A DNA stretch of 11,880 nt from Bacteroidales bacterium UBA1192 (GTDB taxonomy: Bacteria; Bacteroidota; Bacteroidia; Bacteroidales; Bacteroidaceae), in the NCBI GenBank assembly GCA_002310175.1, contig DBYG01000015.1, positions 1 to 11,880 on the forward strand. Direction: 5' to 3'. A program made the position numbers and the translations under genes. Each line of letters starts with the position of its first letter. The stretch's first letter is position 1. Below, piece by piece: positions 1 to 7,096 of this stretch. The notes under the pieces were generated by a model that did not search any database, was not told where the DNA came from, and saw nothing but the letters and a program-made list of their open reading frames with translations.

Positions 1-777
1 CTTGCTGATGCTGAGGAGATCCCGGCTGAGGGTATTGACTTCAGCGGATTCATCCAGAACGCAGGTCTCTATATGGAAGGTGTTCTTGATAACCAGATAG
101 AGCAATACTGGTATTCTTATTCAAGCCGTAACAACTGGAGAATCAAGGCTGGCACTGAATATACCGATGTATATCCCGGCTGGAGTATCTTAACTTCAGG
201 TAGCGTACATGCAGCATTTGGTATCAACGGCATTGACGGTGGCGGTTATGTTGACGAGGCCGGTTATGCAAGAGAAGGCGCTATCGCTGCTGACTGGAGT
301 TCTAACTACACTCTGAAGCAGACCGTAACTGACCTGCCTAACGGTACATATACCCTTGGTGTAAGGTTCGGTGCAGGTGAGAACAACATCGCTAAGCAGC
401 ATGTGATTGCCAACGGTGACACTCTGGCTGTTGCTTCCGGTCAGGATATGACTGACAATATCTGGGAGAACATAGTTGTCACTGACGGTGTACTTGACCT
501 GACAGCAGTACATACCGGTTGCAACGCATGGTCAAGGCTTGACGACTGGTCACTGATACTGATCTCCGTTGATCCTATCGACTACGCCGCTGAGATTGCC
601 AACATCAACGCTGAGATTGAGGACGTCAAGACTTCAGTAGCTCCGATCGAGTCAGCTGCCGACGTGAAGTACTACAACCTGAACGGTGTACGTACGGCAC
701 AGCCTGACGGTATCTCCATCAAGGTTACCACCGGAAAGAACGGTGCACGTAAGGTTGAGAAGATACTTGTCAAGTAA
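1..777 (+). CDS. C-terminal part of an exported carbohydrate-binding-like protein (5' end outside window)
   Basis: The reading frame is open from base 1, so the 258 visible residues are only the C-terminal part; the ATG at 73 is internal, because its paralogue at the other end is also open through the matching place. Residues about 13-195 look like a beta-sandwich (galactose-binding or CBM-like) domain: the run 'TVTDLPNGTYTLGVRFGAG' and the closing 'WSRLDDWSLILISV' are typical of jelly-roll modules in exported Bacteroidota proteins. A short, probably helical acidic linker (AEIANINAEIEDVK) follows, then the tail YYNLNG..P.GI.I...G.RKVEKILVK, which resembles C-terminal sorting or anchoring tails of this phylum. 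The binding ligand and the identity of the missing N-terminal domains are unknown. A terminator follows 33 bp after the stop. The copy at 11104-11880 is its inverted paralogue, identical over the last 285 bp. Confidence 0.75.
   Translation, partial: LADAEEIPAEGIDFSGFIQNAGLYMEGVLDNQIEQYWYSYSSRNNWRIKAGTEYTDVYPGWSILTSGSVHAAFGINGIDGGGYVDEAGYAREGAIAADWSSNYTLKQTVTDLPNGTYTLGVRFGAGENNIAKQHVIANGDTLAVASGQDMTDNIWENIVVTDGVLDLTAVHTGCNAWSRLDDWSLILISVDPIDYAAEIANINAEIEDVKTSVAPIESAADVKYYNLNGVRTAQPDGISIKVTTGKNGARKVEKILVK
493..777 (+). repeat. Left arm of a 285-bp identical inverted repeat
   Basis: Read by eye, every base from 493 to 777 matches the reverse complement of 11104-11388. The first mismatch upstream is at 492 (A here, G in the other copy) and the first base after the TAA stop also differs. 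Upstream of 492 the copies are still homologous, but differences become frequent. The arm codes for the end of the binding domain, the linker and the C-terminal tail. Confidence 0.93.
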
Positions 778-809
778 ACAGGCAGAATACTTCTGATAAA
801 CTGATCAAT

Positions 810-846
810 GACCGGCTGGAAGAGATTTCCAGCCGGTCTTGTTTTA
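810..846 (+). terminator. Intrinsic terminator of the left flanking gene
   Basis: A perfect 12-bp stem (810-821 with 827-838, GC-rich core CCGGCTGG) closes a 5-nt loop and is followed by the T-rich run TTGTTTT at 839-845. It begins 33 bp after the stop codon and separates this gene from the next promoter. Confidence 0.88.
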
Positions 847-866
847 TAACCTAAAGAGTATAATAT

Positions 867-898
867 TTTACGATTACACTTTTTTTTGATATTTTTGC
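867..898 (+). promoter_or_regulatory. Bacteroidota-type promoter for the CotH-like gene
   Basis: TATTTTTGC at 890-898 fits the Bacteroidota -7 consensus TAnnTTTG plus pyrimidine. TTTA at 867-870, 19 bp upstream, is one base off the -33 element TTTG. Transcription would start a few bases after 898, giving a leader of roughly 20 nt before the ATG at 924. The site lies just downstream of the preceding terminator, which supports it. Confidence 0.6.
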
Positions 899-923
899 AT
901 TCGTCTAATTAAAATGCGAGCAA

Positions 924-3410
924 ATGAGAATAATCCGGAACATGCTGCCGATAACTCTAATGATGTTTGTTTCGACAGCCTTTTCAACAGTTAACGGTCA
1001 AGACGGGCCAACCCATACCTTGTATATTAATGAAGTCATGCAGTCGGCTATAGGTGGTGATATTGACCTCCTGATGGAATATCCCGACGGATGGATAGAA
1101 TTATATAATCCCGGTAAGAGTGCAGTCTCCCTGAAGGGTTACAGGATAGGCAAGAAGGACAAGTTCAAGAAATGCTTTGAGCTCCCGGACTGGAAAATCA
1201 GTGCCCGGAGTGCTATGATAGTATATTGCGACAAGGCTGACACAATCATAGTGCTTCAGGAGAAGGACTGGAGAGGCAATGTAATCTCGGAAAGAAAGGA
1301 GATTCATACTGATTTCCGCATCACTACGGACACGGAAAGCGGCCTATACCTCTTCTCACCGGATTCCCTGCTGGTTGATTCAGTACATCTTCCTGTCATG
1401 TTCAAGCCAAACGTAGCACTCGGAAGGATAACTGATGGTGCCGAGGAGTGGGGTTATGAGATGAAGGTCACCAAGGGTTCCAAAAATGAGGGCGGACACG
1501 CTATAGCCGTGTTGCCTGATCCTAACATGAGTCCAAACGGATTTCTGGGAGGACCTGACAATACAGGACTGTTTGTCAAATCACTCAAACTCAGCCGTCT
1601 TAAGATGTCAAACGGAGAGAATGTTCCATCAACGGCTGTGGTACGTTATACGACTGACGGCACAGAACCTTGTGATACAAGCAAAATACTAAATTCAGTA
1701 GGGGCCTATATAAACGAATCCGTAATCTTCAAGGCAGCCATTTTCTGTGATGGATACCTGACTCCTGATGCTGTGACTGATGTTATCCTTTTCCACCCCA
1801 GGAAGATAACCCTTCCGGCAGTATCACTTGTAGTGGACAGTCTGGACCTGTACAGTAAAGACTACGGTATTATTACGCTCAACAATAAGGAAACCAAATA
1901 CAACTGGCGTCGGCCTGCACAATTCACTTATTTCAGTTCTACAGGACTGAACTCAAAAGTAAACCAGAAATGTGAGGTCAGAGTAAGCGGCGGCTGGAGC
2001 CGTGATAACAGCCAGAAATCCATGATTGTATATGCTGACAAGCGATTCGGCAGTGAAGACTGGTTTGAACAGGCGTTCTGGCCTACAACCCGCCCTGATG
2101 CACGCAGGGCCACCTCTGTGGCTCTCAGGAACTCCGGTAATGACTTCGGTAACTCATTCATACGCGATGGAGTGGCCCAGTCACTCATGGGAATGAACAC
2201 TGATCTTGACTGGCAGGGATATCAGCCCGTCATCCTTTATACCAACGGTGTTTATGACGGCCTGATCAATATAAGGGAAAGAGGTAATGAGGATAATGTA
2301 TGGACCCATAATAACGGATTGGAGGATGTGACTCTCATAGAGAACGCCGTGCTCAAGGAGGGTGACTGGAATCAGTATCAGGATTTTGTCGATTTCTACA
2401 GTGCGGATGGCCATACGTATGAGGAATTTGACTCCGTGATGGATATAATTGAGTACACAAACATGATGATAGGTAACATTTTTTTCAGTAATACTGATTT
2501 CCCCGGTAACAACAACGTTTTGTGGCGTCCTATTGAGGATGGCGGACGCTGGCGCTGGATTATAAAGGATGTGGACCGTGCTTTCGGTATATGGGGACAC
2601 TCTTCGGGCGAAGAAAACCTCAAATGGAACCTGAATCTGCCCAATAACATAAACGGAGAAACGGCCAACGGTGAAAAATGGACCTTGCTTTTCCGTAATT
2701 TGATGAAAATAGACCGTTACCATGAAATGTTCCTGGACAGGCTCACTGTCTATATGGGCGATTTCCTTACAGAATCCAATATGCACAAATGGATATCCTG
2801 GGCACATGACCAGGTGGAGCCTGAATATGAGTCATATGCCAAGGTTCAGAGAGTAAACGGCAAGTCTTCCTGGGAGAATGAGATCAAGAAGATGAAGACA
2901 TGGGCCACAGAGCGTTGGTCAAGCATGTACAAGCAGTTGGAAGCCTACTACTCCCTTCAGAAAGCTGTTCCCGTACAGGTGAACAAAAGCACCTCTGACC
3001 TTGGATTCCAAATAATATCCATAAACGATGTGCCTCTCACTGGCGGAAAATTTGACGGTAAACTCTTTCCGGAAAGGGCTTATACATTTGATGGAGGAAG
3101 CAAGTATGAGGGATATGACGTAATTGGTTGGGAGGTCAGCATTACCGATACCAAGGGCACGGTGAAGGAGACCTATATGGATGAGAAGGTTACTGTCACC
3201 TTCCCCTCAGATACTAAGCAGGCTGTGGTGAACGCCATATTCGGACGTAGTGGAATAGAGACATCAGAGGAGGTAGTGGATGTGGTTTCATCAACCTATT
3301 ACAATGCTCAGGGTATTGAATCACCGGTTCCCTACAAGGGGCTGAATATTGTGAAGCATCTTATGAGGGACGGAAGGACCGTTACCGTCAAGAAGTATTT
3401 CAAGGACTGA
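924..3410 (+). CDS. Secreted lamin-tail / CotH kinase-like protein with C-terminal tail
   Basis: The 828-residue protein begins with a type I signal peptide (MRIIRNMLPITLMMFVSTAFS, cleaved near residue 25). Residues about 31-160 resemble a lamin-tail domain (LYINEVM..., DGWIELYNPG, LKGYRIG). Residues about 235-290 match a chitobiase C-terminal-like beta domain (RYTTDGTEP). Residues about 297-600 are CotH-like: LRNSGND at 401-407, RDG..Q at 414-419, YTNGVYDGLINIRER at 439-453 and KDVDRAFG at 548-555, where the aspartates correspond to the metal-binding positions of CotH protein kinases. A beta-rich region follows (about 685-775), and the tail YYNAQG...GLNI...DGRTVTVKKYF ends the protein. CotH of Bacillus phosphorylates spore coat proteins, but this lineage does not sporulate, so the substrate is unknown; activity on exported proteins or a structural role are both possible. 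An ATG at 914 is in another frame and was not used. Confidence 0.85.
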   Translation: MRIIRNMLPITLMMFVSTAFSTVNGQDGPTHTLYINEVMQSAIGGDIDLLMEYPDGWIELYNPGKSAVSLKGYRIGKKDKFKKCFELPDWKISARSAMIVYCDKADTIIVLQEKDWRGNVISERKEIHTDFRITTDTESGLYLFSPDSLLVDSVHLPVMFKPNVALGRITDGAEEWGYEMKVTKGSKNEGGHAIAVLPDPNMSPNGFLGGPDNTGLFVKSLKLSRLKMSNGENVPSTAVVRYTTDGTEPCDTSKILNSVGAYINESVIFKAAIFCDGYLTPDAVTDVILFHPRKITLPAVSLVVDSLDLYSKDYGIITLNNKETKYNWRRPAQFTYFSSTGLNSKVNQKCEVRVSGGWSRDNSQKSMIVYADKRFGSEDWFEQAFWPTTRPDARRATSVALRNSGNDFGNSFIRDGVAQSLMGMNTDLDWQGYQPVILYTNGVYDGLINIRERGNEDNVWTHNNGLEDVTLIENAVLKEGDWNQYQDFVDFYSADGHTYEEFDSVMDIIEYTNMMIGNIFFSNTDFPGNNNVLWRPIEDGGRWRWIIKDVDRAFGIWGHSSGEENLKWNLNLPNNINGETANGEKWTLLFRNLMKIDRYHEMFLDRLTVYMGDFLTESNMHKWISWAHDQVEPEYESYAKVQRVNGKSSWENEIKKMKTWATERWSSMYKQLEAYYSLQKAVPVQVNKSTSDLGFQIISINDVPLTGGKFDGKLFPERAYTFDGGSKYEGYDVIGWEVSITDTKGTVKETYMDEKVTVTFPSDTKQAVVNAIFGRSGIETSEEVVDVVSSTYYNAQGIESPVPYKGLNIVKHLMRDGRTVTVKKYFKD

Positions 3411-3518
3411 CAAATTCAGGACGACACTTCTTTTGTAAGGGTTTTTCCTTAACATTGGGTGTGTACTGCCGATGTTAGCGATATTCATTCGTGGTCAACA
3501 GTCAGAACACTAAAATTT

Positions 3519-3566
3519 ACGCTCCAGTTAGAAAAAATTTTTTCTCTAACTGGAGCGTTAGTTTTT
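3519..3566. terminator. Hairpin terminator between convergent genes
   Basis: A perfect 14-bp stem (3519-3532 with 3545-3558, core CGCTCCAGTTAGA) encloses an A5T6-rich loop that can extend the pairing. TTTTT at 3562-3566 makes it a good plus-strand terminator for the CotH-like gene, although it starts 108 bp after the stop. For minus-strand transcripts leaving 3716 the T-run (TAAATTTT) is weaker, so bidirectional use is likely but less certain. Confidence 0.8.
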
Positions 3567-3682
3567 CCCTTCTGGATGACAATTGATGAATTGAGAATTA
3601 TAGGCTCGTACTCAGGCGGACATCAACTGTTTTTGTAAAGATAATTCTTTTCCGGCCTTTTCAGGGATACGCATAATTTTAA

Positions 3683-3706
3683 CTGTAACACTGTAACGTG
3701 TAACAC
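3683..3706. repeat. Short tandem TGTAAC motif
   Basis: TGTAAC occurs three times in tandem, starting at 3684, 3692 and 3699, as units CTGTAACA, CTGTAACG and TGTAACAC. It lies 10 bp beyond the stop codon of the Spy-like gene. It could be a slippage product or a protein site; no function is evident. Confidence 0.4.
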
Positions 3707-3715
3707 TTAGTGCGG

Positions 3716-4435
3716 TCAGTAACGGCGAGGATTGAATCCGGGATTTCCACCTCCAAATCCGGGGCCTCCAAATCCGGGAGCGCCATAACCGCCACCTGGA
3801 GGTGTGAACTGCGGTATCCTTCGTGGATCCGGATTGAAACGGCGCATCTCAGGATGTGAATTGAAAAAAGCGGAGTCAGGTGCCTGCCAGTTCTTCCAGT
3901 AGTTTTCCCACCACTCTCTCTGCTGTTCCGACATACGGTTCCAGTCCTGCTGGTTACGGCGATGATAGTCAAATATCTGTCCCTGCATCATCTGCCTGTT
4001 GGCTTCGGCCCACCTCTGCCACATCTCTACACGCTGGTCCACATCACGCTGGTTCTGATTGGCCCATTCCTGCCATATTTTCTGGCCAAGCTGCCATTGG
4101 GCTACACCGATCTTCACTCGTGTAGTGTCGGGAAGGGCTTTCTCCAGTTTTTTCTGGTAGTTGTCGTTGATATCACGCCACTCCTTCATGTAGTCGCCCT
4201 CACCGGGTTTGGCCTTGCGGTTCAATGCCGCCAACTGCTCGTTGTATTCAATGTAAAGGCCGGCAAACTTCTGATACTCCTTTTTGGTGAGTCCGGCGCT
4301 TTCCATAATGAAACGCAACTGGGCATTAATCATCTGTTCATCCTTCTCCTTGGATTGCGGTGCAGGCTGGGCCTTTACCGGGATGGTAAGGATGAGACAA
4401 AGTATCATGCAGAAAGCTGTCAGGCTCTTTTTCAT
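3716..4435 (-). CDS. Exported tryptophan-rich Spy/CpxP-like protein, third gene of the ECF unit
   Basis: The 239-residue product starts with a signal peptide (MKKSLTAF, hydrophobic to about residue 20, cleavage near VKAQ). Residues about 31-185 are almost wholly charged and Q-rich helix. The N-terminal segment (LRFIMESAGLTKKEYQKFAGLYIEY) resembles the LTxxQ-type helical units of Spy/CpxP-like periplasmic proteins. Eleven tryptophans fall between residues 86 and 183, spaced as in helical faces (WQLGQKIWQEW, WWENYWKNW). The end (about 212-239) is Gly/Pro/Phe-rich and probably disordered. I chose ATG 4435; a TTG at 4447 overlapping the upstream stop would add four residues and weaken the signal peptide. 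The gene lies 8 bp after the anti-sigma candidate. Spy/CpxP proteins act as periplasmic chaperones or stress-signal modulators, so a role in sensing for the ECF pair is plausible. The family assignment is by resemblance only. Confidence 0.72.
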   Translation of the reverse strand: MKKSLTAFCMILCLILTIPVKAQPAPQSKEKDEQMINAQLRFIMESAGLTKKEYQKFAGLYIEYNEQLAALNRKAKPGEGDYMKEWRDINDNYQKKLEKALPDTTRVKIGVAQWQLGQKIWQEWANQNQRDVDQRVEMWQRWAEANRQMMQGQIFDYHRRNQQDWNRMSEQQREWWENYWKNWQAPDSAFFNSHPEMRRFNPDPRRIPQFTPPGGGYGAPGFGGPGFGGGNPGFNPRRY

Positions 4436-4443
4436 AACTACAG

Positions 4444-4785
4444 TCAATTACCGTAATAATTGCTCATCATGGAATATACACCAAGCTCATCGGTTGACAT
4501 TGACTGGAATACCTCGTCAATGCTTGCACACTGGGAGATGCTTTCATAATCGGGAATGGTTGGTCCTCCGATCTTGAACGGGTGGATGAGCAGGAGGGCA
4601 ACTGCTGCCGCACTGGCGGCACTGGCGAACAGGACGTATATCCTGCGCTCCTTATGCCGTCTCCGTTGCTCCTGCTGCTCCTGGGAAATCTTTGACATAA
4701 CCCTCTCGGTCATATCATCCAGGAAATGTTCAGGCATTCTGTAGGGCATTTCCCTACTAAGCCCTTCGAGATCAAACTCTTTCAT
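4444..4785 (-). CDS. Small one-pass membrane protein, probable anti-sigma factor
   Basis: The 113-residue protein has a charged N-terminal half (residues 1-48, including QEQQEQRRRHKERR), one membrane segment (about 49-68, rich in Ala and Leu) and a roughly 45-residue far-side tail. Its ATG overlaps the stop codon of the sigma factor gene (ATGA, 4 bp), which implies translational coupling. Size, topology with a cytoplasmic N-terminus and position right after an ECF sigma gene are what anti-sigma factors show. I see no zinc-binding HxxxCxxC motif, so it is not the ZAS type. The far-side tail could receive the signal, possibly from the Spy-like protein encoded next. Confidence 0.7.
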   Translation of the reverse strand: MKEFDLEGLSREMPYRMPEHFLDDMTERVMSKISQEQQEQRRRHKERRIYVLFASAASAAAVALLLIHPFKIGGPTIPDYESISQCASIDEVFQSMSTDELGVYSMMSNYYGN

Positions 4786-5372
4786 AGCTCATGTTCTGTT
4801 ATATAATCCTTAATTTTCTGTACAGCATAATGGTAATTGGTCTTGAGTGTATTAACACTGTCACCAACTATCTGGTGTATCTCCTCATAGCTCTTATCCT
4901 CATAGTACCTGAGGTTGAACACCATCTTCTGTTTTGTAGGCAGCAGTGCTATGGCTTCCTGAAGCAGCAGAAGTGTCTCGTCCGCATCTGGGCTTGCCTC
5001 CGCCCTCACACTGTCCTTAAGCGAATCTCCCAAATCATCAACCGACATGCTGTAGCCTGCACGGTTCTTGAGAAGTTTGAGACTTTCGTTGGTTGCTATC
5101 TTGTAAAGCCAGGATGACAGAGGAAACTCGTTTGAATAAGTACTGCGGTACTTATATACGTTTATCATCGTCTCCTGAAGTACATCCTCAGCATCATCAT
5201 GCGCCACCACCATTCTACGGATGTGCCAATACAGTGGTTCACCGTATTTCTTCATGATGAGGCGCACAGCCTCCTCTACGTGATTGTCATCACATAGCAG
5301 ACGGGCAATGGATTCATCGCTCACTGAAAGAGATCCCTGACTGTTCATGCTGTCACTTCGATCACGTTTCAT
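4782..5372 (-). CDS. ECF-family RNA polymerase sigma factor
   Basis: The 196-residue protein has the two-domain sigma-70 ECF layout. Region 2 spans about residues 36-104, with DDAEDVLQETMINVYK at 59-74 and the promoter-melting segment FPLSSWLYKIATNESLKLLKNR at 83-104. An acidic linker follows at about 108-132. Region 4 spans about 134-190, with LLPTKQKMVFNLRYYEDKSY and a recognition helix near NTLKTNYHYAVQKIK. Length is normal for the family. It should direct polymerase to its own promoters when released by the anti-sigma factor encoded next. ATG 5372 has AAGG directly against it, too close to act as a normal ribosome site; a second ATG at 5348 would still leave all domains intact, so the start is uncertain by eight residues. 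Confidence 0.92.
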   Translation of the reverse strand: MKRDRSDSMNSQGSLSVSDESIARLLCDDNHVEEAVRLIMKKYGEPLYWHIRRMVVAHDDAEDVLQETMINVYKYRSTYSNEFPLSSWLYKIATNESLKLLKNRAGYSMSVDDLGDSLKDSVRAEASPDADETLLLLQEAIALLPTKQKMVFNLRYYEDKSYEEIHQIVGDSVNTLKTNYHYAVQKIKDYITEHEL

Positions 5373-5393
5373 CCTTATTATAATGTATCGCTA

Positions 5394-5402
5394 CGAAAGT
5401 TA
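5394..5402 (-). promoter_or_regulatory. Possible promoter of the ECF unit (weak)
   Basis: On the minus strand TAACTTTCG is one base off TAnnTTTG and lies about 22 bp before the sigma gene. The expected -33 position falls at the edge of the palindrome and has no TTTG. An ECF-type promoter recognised by the sigma factor itself is also possible. The call rests on one near-consensus element. Confidence 0.3.
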
Positions 5403-5419
5403 AATAATTATTATATTTT

Positions 5420-5465
5420 AACTTTTACTTTGGTGTGGGCAGCTGCCCACACCAAAGTAAAAGTT
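5420..5465. repeat. Perfect 46-bp palindrome between the xylan operon and the ECF unit
   Basis: Positions 5420-5442 are the exact reverse complement of 5443-5465, with no spacer; the centre is GGGCAGCTGCCC. As RNA it would fold into a stem of about 21 bp with a 4-nt loop. Its right end overlaps the TAA stop of the GH43 lipoprotein gene by one base, and its left end is 47 bp before the sigma factor ATG. It may end xylan operon transcription, but no T-run follows on the minus strand (AAAATATAATAATTATT comes next), so it is not a standard intrinsic terminator. It could instead be an operator, an mRNA-stabilising hairpin or a small REP-like element. Confidence 0.9.
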
Positions 5466-7096
5466 TAATATGCCTCCTGATGGAAGTAGTCAAAATCAGC
5501 GTATCCTCCGGCCTGTTTGGTGCCGAAACTGTACAGGCCTGTGCGGTATCCGGTGAAATAGTCCAGACTGAAGGACATCTGGAGTGTGGCATCCACTTCC
5601 TTCCACTCCTTACCGTCCAGTGAATAGCTCATGAATGCCTGGTCAGCACGTTCACCTTCAGCCTGCGGGGTGAAGACATAACGGATCTTAAGCCATACCT
5701 TGTCCTGGGTGAGCGGTATGCGGAGAGCTTCGGTATCAGGACTGGGAGCATTCTCTGCCTGTGGACCGCGACGGCGGCCCATATTGCGATGAGTCATGGC
5801 CACCAGGCTCTTGGAGCCGTCATCGGCCACCTCAACACCTATGGTGCAATAATTGCTCTGGAAGGCTATGATACCCGCTCTGTCACCGGGTTTCATGCCG
5901 GATGCGTCCATAAGGACCTCACTATAGCAACGGGGGCCTACTGTGCGTTGTGTAAGGGTGTTGCGTGCATTCATCACGTTTGTGGCCAACTGACCGGTCT
6001 TGAGACGGAGCCATCCCTTGCGGTCAGTTACGCTCCATGCGCTGTTGTCAGGCTTATGGTTCCACTGCCATACAAGATCCAGCTCGTTCTTCTTGTAGTT
6101 GAACTCATCATTGTCCCAGGTGCGGTTCTTGCCGCTCTCAGGGAGATTGACGGTAAACTGCTTGACAGGTTTGGTGTCATCGCCCAGGATAGGCCAGCCA
6201 TCGACCCAAGTCACAGGCTGGAGAGTGGGGATGCGACCCACTGCACCGTGATCCTGGAACATCATGGCATACCAGTCACCCTTCTGGGTCTGTATGATAC
6301 CGCCCTGGGCCACACCGTCGCCGCGACCGTCAAACGGACCGCTCAGGATGACCTTTCTCTCGTAAGGACCAAACAGATCCTTGGAACGCCAGCAGGTTTC
6401 AGTACGTACACCACCACTCGGCCAGTCAATTTCAAGGATGTAATAATAGTCACCTATATGATATATATGTGCTCCCTCGGCCCGCAGGTTGAAACCCTGA
6501 CGTGGGGAATCAATGAGAACCTTCTCCTGAGCGCCAGCCTTGATGGCTGAGCCGTCCGGCTCCAGTTCAATGATACGGAGCTCACCGTTACCCCAAACGA
6601 CATAGAGATGTCCATCCTCAAACAGCATGGAAGCATCATGGAAAGAACGGTTGATGACTGAGCGTTCCCAGTTGCTCTTGGTGATGTCCTTGGTCCTGTA
6701 AATATAGGTCTTGCCCTGGTCATTAGCTATAAAAAGTGCATAAAAGACACCTTTTTCATAACGGAGGGAGGTGGCCCACTGGCCTTTACCGTAGGCGTTG
6801 CGGCCGTTACGGAGGTTATAGACATCGTCATCCTCGATATAGTCACATACGTAACTTATAATCTCCCAGTGAACCAGATCCTTGGAGTGCATAATAGGCA
6901 CACCGGGGCAGAAATACATGGTGGTGCTCACCATGTAGTAGTCATCACCCACGCGGATCCAGTCATTGTCCGGGATGTCGGTATATGTGAGCGGGTTCAC
7001 ACACTCGGTCACCTTGTTGCCGGTAGAGCAGCCTGAAGTGGTCAGGACTGTCAGGAAAGCGGCGGCTAAAAGCAGTCTGTGGAGTTTCATAGTCAT
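5465..7096 (-). CDS. GH43 lipoprotein, beta-xylosidase / alpha-L-arabinofuranosidase type
   Basis: This 543-residue enzyme begins with a signal sequence ending in a lipobox-like TTSGC, with Cys23 the likely lipid anchor. Residues about 33-320 form the GH43 five-bladed propeller. The likely catalytic triad is Asp43 (IPDNDWIRVGDDYYM), Asp154 (FHDASMLFEDG) and Glu207 (RAEGAHIY). Residues about 335-540 are a concanavalin-like beta-sandwich as in GH43 subfamily 12-type xylosidases (WQWNHKPDNSAWSV, MSYSLDGKEWKEV, TGLYSFG..AGGYADFDYF). The probable job is to trim xylose or arabinose from xylo-oligosaccharides at the cell envelope. The ATG at 7096 overlaps the upstream stop (ATGA); an in-frame ATG at 7090 gives MKLHRLL and is equally plausible. 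The first catalytic motif reads DN where DP is usual. Exact substrate is not decidable by sequence reading. Confidence 0.88.
   Translation of the reverse strand: MTMKLHRLLLAAAFLTVLTTSGCSTGNKVTECVNPLTYTDIPDNDWIRVGDDYYMVSTTMYFCPGVPIMHSKDLVHWEIISYVCDYIEDDDVYNLRNGRNAYGKGQWATSLRYEKGVFYALFIANDQGKTYIYRTKDITKSNWERSVINRSFHDASMLFEDGHLYVVWGNGELRIIELEPDGSAIKAGAQEKVLIDSPRQGFNLRAEGAHIYHIGDYYYILEIDWPSGGVRTETCWRSKDLFGPYERKVILSGPFDGRGDGVAQGGIIQTQKGDWYAMMFQDHGAVGRIPTLQPVTWVDGWPILGDDTKPVKQFTVNLPESGKNRTWDNDEFNYKKNELDLVWQWNHKPDNSAWSVTDRKGWLRLKTGQLATNVMNARNTLTQRTVGPRCYSEVLMDASGMKPGDRAGIIAFQSNYCTIGVEVADDGSKSLVAMTHRNMGRRRGPQAENAPSPDTEALRIPLTQDKVWLKIRYVFTPQAEGERADQAFMSYSLDGKEWKEVDATLQMSFSLDYFTGYRTGLYSFGTKQAGGYADFDYFHQEAY

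Larger units (their letters stand above)
3411..3715. other. Non-coding convergence region
   Basis: This 305-bp stretch lies between the plus-strand CotH-like gene and the minus-strand ECF unit, which converge here. It holds one strong hairpin (3519-3558), a short tandem motif near 3683-3706 and AT-rich sequence. I see no convincing small gene, tRNA or promoter in it. Confidence 0.7.

Noticed and set aside
2181..2807. 208-codon minus-strand frame inside the CotH-like gene
   Set aside because: It overlaps the conserved CotH motifs on the other strand and shows no domain of its own.
3594..3648. 8-bp inverted pair AGAATTAT / ATAATTCT in the convergence region
   Set aside because: The arms are short, AT-rich and 39 bp apart, which is expected by chance in such sequence.
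4436..4447. TTG start giving a 243-residue Spy-like protein
   Set aside because: The ATG at 4435 gives a cleaner signal peptide (MKKSL...) and TTG starts are rare; the TTG merely overlaps the upstream stop.
3962..4456. Plus-strand open frame with hydrophobic stretches opposite the Spy-like gene
   Set aside because: The opposite frame has a signal peptide, fits tightly in the ECF unit and has a protein-like composition; this one is antisense to the Trp/Gln-rich codons.
5789..6550. Long plus-strand open frame of 253 codons opposite the GH43 lipoprotein gene
   Set aside because: It lies entirely antisense to a well-supported enzyme with intact catalytic motifs, has no recognisable domain and no promoter; it is a by-product of the codon use of the real gene.
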